From Pseudomonadota bacterium (lineage in GTDB: Bacteria > Pseudomonadota > Alphaproteobacteria > Rhizobiales > Tepidamorphaceae): a stretch of 38,141 bases of DNA. The position numbers and the translations under genes are program-made. The first letter of the stretch is position 1; each line of letters begins with the position of its first letter. Below the pieces are notes generated by a model. That model made no database searches, was not told where the DNA came from, and worked only from the letters and a program-made list of their open reading frames with translations. Below are positions 7,945 through 16,272 of this stretch, in pieces. The stretch is from the NCBI GenBank assembly GCA_023458595.1, contig JAEWYT010000198.1:1-38141 (forward strand), in the 5' to 3' direction.

Positions 7945-9999
7945 TTACTGCGCCCCTCCGGCGAACATGTACCAGGTGATGAGCGCGGTGACGCCGATCA
8001 GCATGGCGAACGCGTAGTGATAGAGATAGCCGGTCTGCAGCTGCACGACCCGGCGCGTCACGTCGATGACGCGCGCCGAGATGCCGTCCGGCCCGAAGCC
8101 GTCGATCAGCCAGCCGTCGCCCTTCTTCCACAGGAACCTGCCGAGCGCCTTGGCGGGTCGGACGAACAGGAAGTCGTAGATCTCGTCGAAGTACCACTTG
8201 TTGAGCAGGAAACGGTAGAGCACGTCGAACTGGCGCGCTAGCGCCGGCGCCACGGCGGGATTGCGGATGTACATGTACCAGGCGATCGTAAAGCCGAGCA
8301 GCATCATCACGGTCGGCAGCCACACGACCAGCTCCGGCACCTCCTCGTGCATGGCGTGCAGGATGTGGTTCTCCTCGCCGAGGAAGATCGCGCCGCGCCA
8401 GAAGTGCTCGTAGTCGTGGCCGATGAAGAACGAATTGAAGGCGAGCCCCGCCCCGAGCGCTCCGAGCGCCAGCACGAACAGCGGCACCAGCATCACCATA
8501 GGCGACTCGTGGATGTGCGCCTGCACCTCCGCCGACGCCCGCGACTTGCCATGGAACGTCATGAACAGCAGCCGCCAGGAATAGAACGCCGTCAGCAGCG
8601 CGGCGAACGTGGTCAGGCCGAAGGCGTAGCCGGCCATCGGGTTCTCGCCGACGAACGTCGCCTCGATGATCGCATCCTTCGACACCCAGCCCGCCGTGAG
8701 CGGAAAGCCGGTCAGGGCCAGGCTGCCGATCACCATCATCCAGTAGGTGACCGGGATCTTCGTGCGCAGCCCCCCCATCTTCCGCATGTCCTGCTCGTCG
8801 GACATGGCGTGGATCACCGCGCCGGAACCGAGGAACAGCAGCGCCTTGAAGAAGGCATGGGTGAACAGGTGGAAGATGCCCGCCGAATAGGCGCCGACGC
8901 CCAGCGCTGCGAACATGTAGCCGAGCTGCGAGCAGGTCGAATAGGCGATCACGCGCTTGATGTCGTTCTGCACCAGGCCGACGGTCGCCGCGAAGAACGC
9001 CGTCGTCGCGCCTATGAAGGTGACCACGGTCAGCGCCGTCGTCGAGAGCTCGAACAGCGGCGACAGGCGCGCGACCATGAACACGCCGGCGGTCACCATG
9101 GTCGCGGCGTGGATCAGCGCGGAGACCGGCGTCGGGCCTTCCATCGCGTCCGGAAGCCACGTGTGCAGCAGGAACTGCGCCGATTTGCCCATCGCGCCCA
9201 TGAACAGGAGCAGGCAGATGATGGTCAGCGCGTCGAAGTCGTGGCCGAAGATGAAGAGCGTCTTTCCCGTGGCGTCGGCGGCGTTGGCGAACACGGCGTC
9301 GAAGCTGACCGAGCCATACATCACGAACACGCCGAAGATGCCGAGCGCGAAGCCGAAATCGCCGACGCGGTTCACGACGAACGCCTTGATCGCCGCGGCG
9401 TTCGCCGAGGGACGCTGGTACCAGAAGCCTATCAGCAGGTACGAGGCGAGACCCACGCCTTCCCAGCCGAAATACATCTGCACGAAGTTGTCGGCGGTCA
9501 CCAGCATCAGCATGGCGAAGGTGAACAGCGACAGATAGGCGAAGAAGCGCGGGCGGTGCGGATCGTGCGACATGTAGCCGATCGAGTAGACGTGCACGAG
9601 CGCCGACACCGTCGTCACCACGACCAGCATGACCGCCGTCAGCGTGTCGACGCGCAGCGCCCAGTCGACGCTGAGCGAGCCCGACACGAACCACGGCATG
9701 ATCTGGACCTGCACGTCGCCATCGTGCAGGCCGACCTGGAAGAAGGCGACCCACGACAGGATCGCCGAGATGATCAGGAAGCCCGAGGTGATCAGCTCCG
9801 CGGCTCGCGAGCCCTGTGCGGCCGGATGGTGGCCGTGCGCCCCGTCATGATCTCCGTCGTGATGCTCCTCATGGCCGCCCGAGCCGCCGTGGGCGTGCAT
9901 GTCGAGGCCGCTCGGGTGGCGGGCATGCGCGCCGACCAGCGAGATGATGCCGCCGAGGATGGCGCCGAGCAGCGGCAGAAAGACGATCGCCGAATACAT
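7945..9999 (-). CDS. nuoL: NADH-quinone oxidoreductase subunit L with His-rich loop
   Basis: Distal antiporter-like subunit, with the long lateral helix at its C-terminus, 684 aa. Family segments visible are YSIGYMSHDPHRPRFFAYL, MYFGWEGVGLASYLLIGFWY, LLHTWLPDAMEGPTPVSALI and RVIAYSTCSQLGYM. The start ATG 9999 (MYSAIVFLPLLGAILGG) gives a first helix at residues 3-22. Between this helix and the next (starting near residue 68) is an unusual loop containing 11 histidines between residues 25 and 58, mixed with Gly, Asp and Glu. E. coli NuoL has no such His cluster there. It lies 8 bases after nuoK. Confidence 0.96.
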   Translation of the reverse strand: MYSAIVFLPLLGAILGGIISLVGAHARHPSGLDMHAHGGSGGHEEHHDGDHDGAHGHHPAAQGSRAAELITSGFLIISAILSWVAFFQVGLHDGDVQVQIMPWFVSGSLSVDWALRVDTLTAVMLVVVTTVSALVHVYSIGYMSHDPHRPRFFAYLSLFTFAMLMLVTADNFVQMYFGWEGVGLASYLLIGFWYQRPSANAAAIKAFVVNRVGDFGFALGIFGVFVMYGSVSFDAVFANAADATGKTLFIFGHDFDALTIICLLLFMGAMGKSAQFLLHTWLPDAMEGPTPVSALIHAATMVTAGVFMVARLSPLFELSTTALTVVTFIGATTAFFAATVGLVQNDIKRVIAYSTCSQLGYMFAALGVGAYSAGIFHLFTHAFFKALLFLGSGAVIHAMSDEQDMRKMGGLRTKIPVTYWMMVIGSLALTGFPLTAGWVSKDAIIEATFVGENPMAGYAFGLTTFAALLTAFYSWRLLFMTFHGKSRASAEVQAHIHESPMVMLVPLFVLALGALGAGLAFNSFFIGHDYEHFWRGAIFLGEENHILHAMHEEVPELVVWLPTVMMLLGFTIAWYMYIRNPAVAPALARQFDVLYRFLLNKWYFDEIYDFLFVRPAKALGRFLWKKGDGWLIDGFGPDGISARVIDVTRRVVQLQTGYLYHYAFAMLIGVTALITWYMFAGGAQ

Positions 10000-10007
10000 T
10001 GAAGCGC

Positions 10008-10316
10008 TCAGCCCTTCATCATGTTGACGTCCTCGACCTCGATCGAGCCGCGGTTGCGGAAGAAAACCACCAGGATGGCGAGACCGATCGCCGCCTCGGC
10101 GGCGGCGACCGTCAGAACCAGAAGAGCGAACACCTGCCCGACGATGTCGCCGAGATGGGTGGAGAAGGCCACCATGTTGATGTTCACGGCGAGCAGCATG
10201 AGCTCGATCGACATCAGGATGACGATGACGTTCTTGCGGTTCAGGAAGATGCCGAAGATGCCGAGCGTGAAGACGATCGCGGCGACGGCGAGATAGTTGG
10301 ATAGGCCGATCGCCAT
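10008..10316 (-). CDS. nuoK: NADH-quinone oxidoreductase subunit K
   Basis: Small three-helix membrane subunit (102 aa) at the junction of the complex I arms, homologous to ND4L. The second helix carries the conserved Glu of MSIELMLLAVNIN and the third the Glu of AAAEAAIGLAI, both implicated in proton transfer in the family. Only 2 bases separate it from nuoJ. Confidence 0.97.
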   Translation of the reverse strand: MAIGLSNYLAVAAIVFTLGIFGIFLNRKNVIVILMSIELMLLAVNINMVAFSTHLGDIVGQVFALLVLTVAAAEAAIGLAILVVFFRNRGSIEVEDVNMMKG

Positions 10317-10318
10317 GG

Positions 10319-10933
10319 TCAGATCCCCTTCCCGCTCTCGACCTTGCGCACTTCGACGGCCGTGGCCGGGTTGCGCGCGACCTGGGCTGCGATCGACTGG
10401 CGCTTGACGTTAGGCTTGTGGCGCAGCGTAAGCACGATCGCACCGATCATCGCGACGAGCAGGATGATGCCGGCCATCTGGAAGTAGAAGATGTAGCGGG
10501 TGTAGAGCACCTCGCCGATCGCCTGGATGTTGGAGACCGACGGATCGGCGGGAATGGGCGCGGCTATGTTGGCGGCGACGTCCGGCGAGATCGCCCAGCC
10601 ACCGAGCACGAGCAGCAGTTCGACCAGCAGGATGAAGCCGATCAGCGCGCCGACCGGCAGGTAGTTGAGGAAACCCTCGCGCAGCTGCACGAAATCGACG
10701 TCGAGCATCATCACGACGAACAGGAACAGGACCGCCACCGCGCCGACATAGACGACGACCAGGATCAGTGCCAGGAACTCCGCGCCCATCAGGATGAACA
10801 GGCCCGCGGCGTTGAAGAAGGCGAGGATCAGGAACAGCACCGAATGGACCGGGTTTCGCGCCGCGATCACCATCACCGCGGAGGCGATCATCACCGCGGA
10901 GAAGAGATAGAAAAAGGCAGTCGCGACGATCAT
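10319..10933 (-). CDS. nuoJ: NADH-quinone oxidoreductase subunit J
   Basis: ND6 homologue, 204 aa, five helices. The third helix carries the characteristic VYVGAVAVLFLFVVMM segment, whose pi-bulge region takes part in coupling. The C-terminus (about residues 170-204) is a charged cytoplasmic tail rich in Lys, Arg and Val. The gene starts after a 100-base gap from nuoI, the only appreciable gap inside nuo, where a promoter-like motif is present. Confidence 0.95.
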   Translation of the reverse strand: MIVATAFFYLFSAVMIASAVMVIAARNPVHSVLFLILAFFNAAGLFILMGAEFLALILVVVYVGAVAVLFLFVVMMLDVDFVQLREGFLNYLPVGALIGFILLVELLLVLGGWAISPDVAANIAAPIPADPSVSNIQAIGEVLYTRYIFYFQMAGIILLVAMIGAIVLTLRHKPNVKRQSIAAQVARNPATAVEVRKVESGKGI

Positions 10934-10987
10934 GGTCCGGCAGGTCCCCCGGGGAGGCCGAGTGCCGGGAATCCGGCGGCCGCGGCC

Positions 10988-11016
10988 TCTATAGAACGGT
11001 TACGGATACGCGTCTA
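10988..11016 (-). promoter_or_regulatory. possible internal promoter upstream of nuoJ
   Basis: On the minus strand TAGACG (11016-11011) and TATAGA (10993-10988) are 17 bases apart in the only sizeable gap within nuo. Four of six bases match the -35 consensus. It could supply extra transcription of the membrane-arm genes nuoJ-N; pattern match only. Confidence 0.35.
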
Positions 11017-11033
11017 CCGACCCTCGGAAGGGC

Positions 11034-11525
11034 TCAGCGGTAAGGCGCGTCCAGTTCGATACTCTTGGCGATTTCGCGCTCCCAGCGATCCCCGTTCGCC
11101 AGGAGCTTGTCCTTGTCGAAGTACAGTTCCTCGCGTGTTTCCACAGCGAATTCGAAGTTCGGTCCCTCGACGATGGCGTCCACCGGGCAGGCTTCCTGGC
11201 AGAACCCGCAGTAGATGCACTTCACCATGTCGATGTCGTAGCGTGTCGTGCGGCGCGTTCCGTCGTTGCGGCGCGGTCCGGCCTCGATGGTGATCGCCTG
11301 CGCCGGACAGATCGCCTCGCACAGCTTGCAGGCGATGCAGCGCTCCTCGCCGTTCGGGTAGCGGCGCAACGCGTGCTCGCCCCGGAAGCGCGGCGAAATC
11401 GGCCCCTTCTCGAAGGGATAGTTCAGCGTCGCCTTCGGTTTGAAGAAGTATCGCATCGCCAGCACGAAGGCGGAGACGAACTCCTTCAGGAAGATCGAAC
11501 GGGCGGCCTGATCCAGCCTGGCCAT
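11034..11525 (-). CDS. nuoI: NADH-quinone oxidoreductase subunit I (two 4Fe-4S clusters)
   Basis: Ferredoxin-like subunit that carries electrons via clusters N6a and N6b toward N2 in NuoB. The 163-aa protein has two complete CxxCxxCxxxCP motifs: Cys63/66/69/73 (CIACKLCEAICP) and Cys103/106/109/113 (CIYCGFCQEACP). The N-terminal helix (about residues 10-28) anchors it on the membrane arm. It starts 18 bases after nuoH. Confidence 0.97.
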   Translation of the reverse strand: MARLDQAARSIFLKEFVSAFVLAMRYFFKPKATLNYPFEKGPISPRFRGEHALRRYPNGEERCIACKLCEAICPAQAITIEAGPRRNDGTRRTTRYDIDMVKCIYCGFCQEACPVDAIVEGPNFEFAVETREELYFDKDKLLANGDRWEREIAKSIELDAPYR

Positions 11526-11543
11526 TTTGCAAACCTCTTGGTT

Positions 11544-12566
11544 CTACGGCGCCCAGCCGGTGAATTGCAGGACCCCGGCCACGGCGACCACCATGAACAG
11601 GGAAATAGGCAGGAACACCTTCCAGCCAAGCCGCATCAGCTGGTCGTAGCGGTAGCGGGGCACGAACGCCTTCACCATGGCGAACATGAAGAACACCGCG
11701 CAGACCTTGATGACGAACCAGACGACACCGGGAATCCAGGTGAACGGCACGACCTCGAAGGGCGGCAGCCAGCCGCCCAGGAACAGGATCGTGGTCAGCG
11801 CGCACATGAGCACGATCGCCACGTATTCGCCGAGCATGAACAGGAGATACGGCGTGGAGGAATATTCCACCATGTAGCCGGCCACGAGTTCCGATTCGGC
11901 TTCCGCCAGATCGAAGGGCGGCCGGTTGGTCTCGGCCAGCGCGGAGACGAAGAAGATCACGAACATCGGCAGGAGCGGCAGCCAGAACCAGCCGAACAGG
12001 CCCCAGTTGCCGCGCTGCGCCTCGACGATGTCGGAGAGGTTCAGTGAGCCGACGCAGAGCAGAACCGTGATCAGCACGAAGCCGATCGAGACCTCGTAGG
12101 AGACCATCTGAGCGGCCGCCCGCAGCGCGCTCAGGAACGGATACTTCGAGTTCGACGCCCAGCCGCCCATGATGACGCCGTAAACGCCGAGCGACGAAAT
12201 CGCGAAGATGTAGAGGATGCCGAGGTTGATGTCGGCGATCACCCACCCAGAATCGACCGGGATCACCGCCCAGGCCGACAGCGCCAGGATGCAGGTCACC
12301 AGCGGCGCCAGCAGGAACACGCCCTTGTTGGCCCCGTCCGGGATCACCGGCTCCTTGAAGACGAACTTGAAGAGGTCGGCGAAGGACTGGAAGAGCCCGA
12401 AGGCTCCGACGACGTTCGGACCGCGCCTGAGCTGCACCGCCGCCCAGATCTTGCGGTCGGCAAGCAGCAGATAGGCGATGACGACGAGCAGGCAGACCAG
12501 CAGCAGCACGCTCTGCGCGGCCATGATGATCAACGGCCAGAGCCAGGTCCAGAAGAAGTCAGCCAT
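11544..12566 (-). CDS. nuoH: NADH-quinone oxidoreductase subunit H
   Basis: ND1 homologue, 340 aa, about eight helices; forms much of the quinone-binding chamber with NuoB and NuoD. The conserved segments are QLRRGPNVVGAFGLFQSFAD near residue 40, the acidic loop ETNRPPFDLAEAESELVAG, and YRYDQLMRLGWKVFLP near the C-terminus. Its ATG overlaps the end of nuoG by 8 bases (ATGGCTGA), implying translational coupling. Confidence 0.97.
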   Translation of the reverse strand: MADFFWTWLWPLIIMAAQSVLLLVCLLVVIAYLLLADRKIWAAVQLRRGPNVVGAFGLFQSFADLFKFVFKEPVIPDGANKGVFLLAPLVTCILALSAWAVIPVDSGWVIADINLGILYIFAISSLGVYGVIMGGWASNSKYPFLSALRAAAQMVSYEVSIGFVLITVLLCVGSLNLSDIVEAQRGNWGLFGWFWLPLLPMFVIFFVSALAETNRPPFDLAEAESELVAGYMVEYSSTPYLLFMLGEYVAIVLMCALTTILFLGGWLPPFEVVPFTWIPGVVWFVIKVCAVFFMFAMVKAFVPRYRYDQLMRLGWKVFLPISLFMVVAVAGVLQFTGWAP

Positions 12567-14661
12567 GGGTCCCGGTCGCCTCCCCTCGCCGCGCCCGAGC
12601 CAGCGCGCTCATCTCGGCCATGACGGCTGAGGCGCGCGCGATCGGATTGGTCATGTAGAAGTCGCCGACCGCGCCGACGAACGCCGCCTTGTCGAGCTTG
12701 CCGCCCGCCTTGGCCAGCGCGGGAATCGCCTCCGCGGACGCCGCCTCGACCCCGTCGCAACGCGCGAAGTGCGGGTGGGCCTCATAGAGCGCGGCGCGCA
12801 GCTGGCCGGGAGTATCGTAGGGAAGCTTCTTGCCGAGTACGTCCGAAAGCGCTCGCAGGATCGACCAGTCCTCGCGCGCGTCGCCGGGCGGGAAGCCCGC
12901 GCGGTTGGCGAACTGCACCCGGCCCTCGGTATTCACGTAGGTGCCGGCCTTCTCGGTAAAGGCGGCGCCGGGCAGGATCACGTCGGCGCGGTGGGCGCCC
13001 CGGTCGCCGTGCGTGCCGATATAGACGACGAACGGTCCGGCCGGCACCTCGACCTCGTCGGCGCCGAGCAGGAACAGGACGTCCGTTCCGCCACTCAGCA
13101 TGCCGGCCACGTCCTTGCCCCCGGCGCCCGGCACGAAGCCGAGATCGAGCCCGCCGACGCGCGAAGCGGCCGTGTGGAGGAGCGCGAAGCCGTTCCAGTC
13201 GGCGTCGCCTTCCGGGCCGACCGCCCCGGCGTCGACCGCGATCTTCGCCGCCGTCGAAAGCACCGCCGCGCCGTCGGGACGGGCGAGCGCGCCCTGGCCG
13301 ACGATCACCAACGGCCGCTTGGCGTCCTTCAGCACGCCGGCGAACGCATTGCCGCCCGAGGCGATCTCCGAAAGGGTGTCGGGTCCGGCGCCGAGATAGT
13401 CGTAGTCGTAGGTGAGATCGGGCCGCTCGCCGAGCACGACGCCGACCTTCATGCCGCCGCGCAGCCAACGCTGGCGGATGCGCGCGTTGAGCACCGGCGC
13501 CTCATGGCGCGGATTGGAGCCGACGATCAGGATCGCGTCGGCGTCGTCGATGCCCGTGATCGTGGCGTTGAACAGATAGGTGGCGCGGCCGGGCTTCGGA
13601 TCGAGCGCCGCACCGTCCTGCCGGCAGTCTATCGAGGCGACCCCGAGGCCGTCCATCAGGCCCTTCAGCGCGAACATGTCCTCGACGCTGGCGAGATCGC
13701 CGGCGATCGCGCCGATCTTCTCGGCACTCGCAGCCTTCACCTTGTCGGCGATCCTGGTGAACGCCTCCTGCCAGGACGCCGGCTTCAGCCTGCCGTTGTC
13801 GCGCACATAGGGACGGTCGAGACGCTGGGTGCGCAGGCCGTCCCAGATGAAGCGGGTCTTGTCGGAGATCCACTCCTCGTTCACTTCATCGTTGTTCCGC
13901 GGCAGGACACGCATCACCTCGCGCCCGCGCGTGTCCACGCGGATGTTCGAGCCGAGCGCGTCCATGACGTCGATCGATTCCGTCTTGTTCAGTTCCCAGG
14001 GACGCGCCTGGAAGGCGTAGGGCCGCGAGGTCAGCGCGCCGACCGGGCACAGATCGATGACGTTGCCCTGCAGTTCCGACGACATCGCCGTTTCGAGGTA
14101 GGTGGTGATCTCCATGTCCTCGCCGCGACCGATGGCGCCGAGTTCGGGCACGCCGGCGACCTCGGCGATGAAGCGGATGCAGCGCGTGCAATGTATGCAG
14201 CGCGTCATGATCGTCTTCACCAGCGGGCCGATGTACTTGTCCTCGACCGCGCGCTTGTTCTCGTGGAAGCGGCTGGAATCGACCCCGTAGGCCATCGCCT
14301 GGTCCTGCAGATCGCACTCGCCGCCCTGATCGCAGATCGGGCAGTCGAGGGGATGGTTGATGAGCAGGAACTCCATCACCCCTTCGCGCGCCTTCTTCAC
14401 CATCGGCGTCTTCGTGAAGACCTCCGGCGGCTCGCCGTTCGGGCCGGGGCGCAGGTCGCGCACGGCCATGGCGCAGGAGGCGGCCGGCTTCGGCGGTCCG
14501 CCCTTCACCTCGACCAGACACATGCGGCAGTTGCCGGCGATCGACAGCCGCTCGTGGAAGCAGAAGCGCGGAATCTCGACGCCCGCCGCCTCGCACGCCT
14601 GGAGCAGTGTGTATTCGGCCGGGACGTCGACCTCGGTGCCGTCTACGATGATCTTGGCCAT
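12559..14661 (-). CDS. nuoG: NADH-quinone oxidoreductase subunit G
   Basis: Large iron-sulfur subunit of the peripheral arm, 700 aa. The N-terminal 2Fe-2S ferredoxin domain has Cys residues in LLQACEAAGVEIPRFCFH and GNCRMCLVEV; next comes the His-Cys 4Fe-4S site HPLDCPICDQGGECDLQD, then CIHCTRCIRF and IDLCPVGALT. The remaining two thirds is the molybdopterin-oxidoreductase-like fold without cofactor, with a KPASWQEAF segment near residue 265. Length is typical for alphaproteobacteria and shorter than the E. coli protein. A 30-base gap separates it from the 86-aa membrane gene upstream. Confidence 0.97.
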   Translation of the reverse strand: MAKIIVDGTEVDVPAEYTLLQACEAAGVEIPRFCFHERLSIAGNCRMCLVEVKGGPPKPAASCAMAVRDLRPGPNGEPPEVFTKTPMVKKAREGVMEFLLINHPLDCPICDQGGECDLQDQAMAYGVDSSRFHENKRAVEDKYIGPLVKTIMTRCIHCTRCIRFIAEVAGVPELGAIGRGEDMEITTYLETAMSSELQGNVIDLCPVGALTSRPYAFQARPWELNKTESIDVMDALGSNIRVDTRGREVMRVLPRNNDEVNEEWISDKTRFIWDGLRTQRLDRPYVRDNGRLKPASWQEAFTRIADKVKAASAEKIGAIAGDLASVEDMFALKGLMDGLGVASIDCRQDGAALDPKPGRATYLFNATITGIDDADAILIVGSNPRHEAPVLNARIRQRWLRGGMKVGVVLGERPDLTYDYDYLGAGPDTLSEIASGGNAFAGVLKDAKRPLVIVGQGALARPDGAAVLSTAAKIAVDAGAVGPEGDADWNGFALLHTAASRVGGLDLGFVPGAGGKDVAGMLSGGTDVLFLLGADEVEVPAGPFVVYIGTHGDRGAHRADVILPGAAFTEKAGTYVNTEGRVQFANRAGFPPGDAREDWSILRALSDVLGKKLPYDTPGQLRAALYEAHPHFARCDGVEAASAEAIPALAKAGGKLDKAAFVGAVGDFYMTNPIARASAVMAEMSALARARRGEATGTHG

Positions 14662-14691
14662 TGTCCAATCAGTTCCGCGGTTTACGGCGCT

Positions 14692-14952
14692 TCAGCCGAA
14701 AATCTGGTAGAGCACGAACACGATCACGGCGAGCGCGACCATTCCCTTCTGCATTCCGAGAAGAAGCCACGTCTCGATCATGACGACGCACATCACGAGC
14801 ATCGCGCCCGACACGATGAAGACCGTCCGCCCCGGCTCCCCGATGAGCGACAGGACCACCATGCATCCGACGGTCAGCGCGGCCGTGGTGACATAGCCGA
14901 CCTTGCGCACACGCGGCCGCTTCTCTTTCGGGATGATGTCGGCAGAGGGCAT
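14692..14952 (-). CDS. small three-helix membrane protein inside the nuo operon
   Basis: An 86-aa protein with a basic N-terminus (KEKRPRVRKVG) and three hydrophobic stretches at about residues 19-38, 43-66 and 68-86, ending at the last helix with no tail. The ATG at 14952 is the only usable start because the nuoF stop (14970-14968) lies in frame 15 bases upstream. It sits between nuoF and nuoG, both peripheral-arm subunits, in the same transcription unit. I believe related genomes carry a hypothetical gene at the same place, but I do not recognise a named family. It could be an accessory or assembly factor of complex I; that is inference. Confidence 0.85.
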   Translation of the reverse strand: MPSADIIPKEKRPRVRKVGYVTTAALTVGCMVVLSLIGEPGRTVFIVSGAMLVMCVVMIETWLLLGMQKGMVALAVIVFVLYQIFG

Positions 14953-14967
14953 GGCGCAGCACCGTTC

Positions 14968-16269
14968 TCACTCCGCCGCCTCGAGAACCGGCCCGCCCTT
15001 CGACTTCGCCGAATAGGCGTCGATCCGCCGCTCGATTTCGCCGCGGAAGTGGCGGATCAGCCCCTGCACCGGCCAGGCCGCCGCATCGCCGAGCGCGCAG
15101 ATCGTGTGACCCTCGACCTGCTTGGTGACGTCGAGAAGCATGTCGATCTCACGCTTCTCCGCCTCGCCGCGCGCCATGCGTTCCATGACCCGCCACATCC
15201 AGCCGGTCCCTTCCCGGCACGGGGTGCACTGGCCGCAGCTCTCGTGCTTGTAGAAATACGACAGTCGCGCGATCGCCCTGACGATGTCGGTCGACTTGTC
15301 CATGATGATCACCGCCGCCGTGCCGAGACCCGACTTCAGGTCGCGCAGCGTATCGAAGTCCATCGACAGATTCTGGCAGGTGTCGGCGGGCAGGCACGGC
15401 ACCGACGAGCCGCCGGGGATGACCGCGAGCAGGTTGTCCCAGCCGCCGCGCACGCCGCCGGCGTGCTTGTCGACGAGTTCGCGCAGCGGAATGCCCATCT
15501 CCTCTTCCACGTTGCACGGATTGTTCACGTGTCCGGAGATGCAGAAGAGCTTGGTGCCGGTGTTGTTGGGCTTGCCGAGACCCGCAAACCACGCAGCGCC
15601 GCGCCGCAGGATCTCCGGCGCCACCGCGATCGACTCCACGTTGTTGACCGTCGTCGGGCAGCCGTACAGGCCGGAATTCGCCGGGAACGGCGGCTTCAGG
15701 CGCGGCATGCCCTTCTTGCCCTCGAGGCTTTCGAGCAGCGCCGTCTCCTCGCCGCAGATATACGCGCCGGCGCCGTGATGGACATAGAGGTCGAAGTCCC
15801 AGCCGTTCTTGTTGTTCTTGCCGATCAGGCCGGCCTCGTAAGCCTCCTCGACGGCGTGTTCCAGGTGCTCGCGCTCGCGGATGAACTCGCCGCGCACATA
15901 GACGTAGCAGGCGTGCGCGCGCATCGCGAAGGAGGCGATCATGCATCCTTCGATGAGCTGGTGCGGCTCGAAGCGCAGGATGTCGCGGTCCTTGCACGTG
16001 CCGGGCTCGGATTCGTCGGCGTTGACGACCAGATAATGCGGCCGCTCACCCACCTCCTTCGGCATGAACGACCACTTCAGCCCGGTCGGGAAGCCGGCGC
16101 CGCCGCGCCCGCGCAGCCCCGAGGCCTTCATCTGGTCGATGATCCAGTCCTGGCCCTTCTCGATGATGTCCTTCGTGTTGGACCAGGTGCCGCGGCTGAG
16201 CGCACCCTTGAGGCGCCAGTCGTGGATACCGTAGATATTGGTGAAGATGCGGTCCTTGTCGGAAAGCAT
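14968..16269 (-). CDS. nuoF: NADH-quinone oxidoreductase subunit F (NADH and FMN site)
   Basis: Oxidises NADH and passes electrons through FMN to cluster N3. The 433-aa protein shows the glycine-rich nucleotide loop LRGRGGAGFPTGLKWSF near residue 55, the FMN-binding YICGEETALLESLEG, and the 4Fe-4S motif SCGQCTPCREG with the fourth cysteine in HTICALGDAAAWP. Start ATG 16269 follows the nuoE stop by 3 bases. Confidence 0.98.
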   Translation of the reverse strand: MLSDKDRIFTNIYGIHDWRLKGALSRGTWSNTKDIIEKGQDWIIDQMKASGLRGRGGAGFPTGLKWSFMPKEVGERPHYLVVNADESEPGTCKDRDILRFEPHQLIEGCMIASFAMRAHACYVYVRGEFIREREHLEHAVEEAYEAGLIGKNNKNGWDFDLYVHHGAGAYICGEETALLESLEGKKGMPRLKPPFPANSGLYGCPTTVNNVESIAVAPEILRRGAAWFAGLGKPNNTGTKLFCISGHVNNPCNVEEEMGIPLRELVDKHAGGVRGGWDNLLAVIPGGSSVPCLPADTCQNLSMDFDTLRDLKSGLGTAAVIIMDKSTDIVRAIARLSYFYKHESCGQCTPCREGTGWMWRVMERMARGEAEKREIDMLLDVTKQVEGHTICALGDAAAWPVQGLIRHFRGEIERRIDAYSAKSKGGPVLEAAE

Positions 16270-16272
16270 CGG

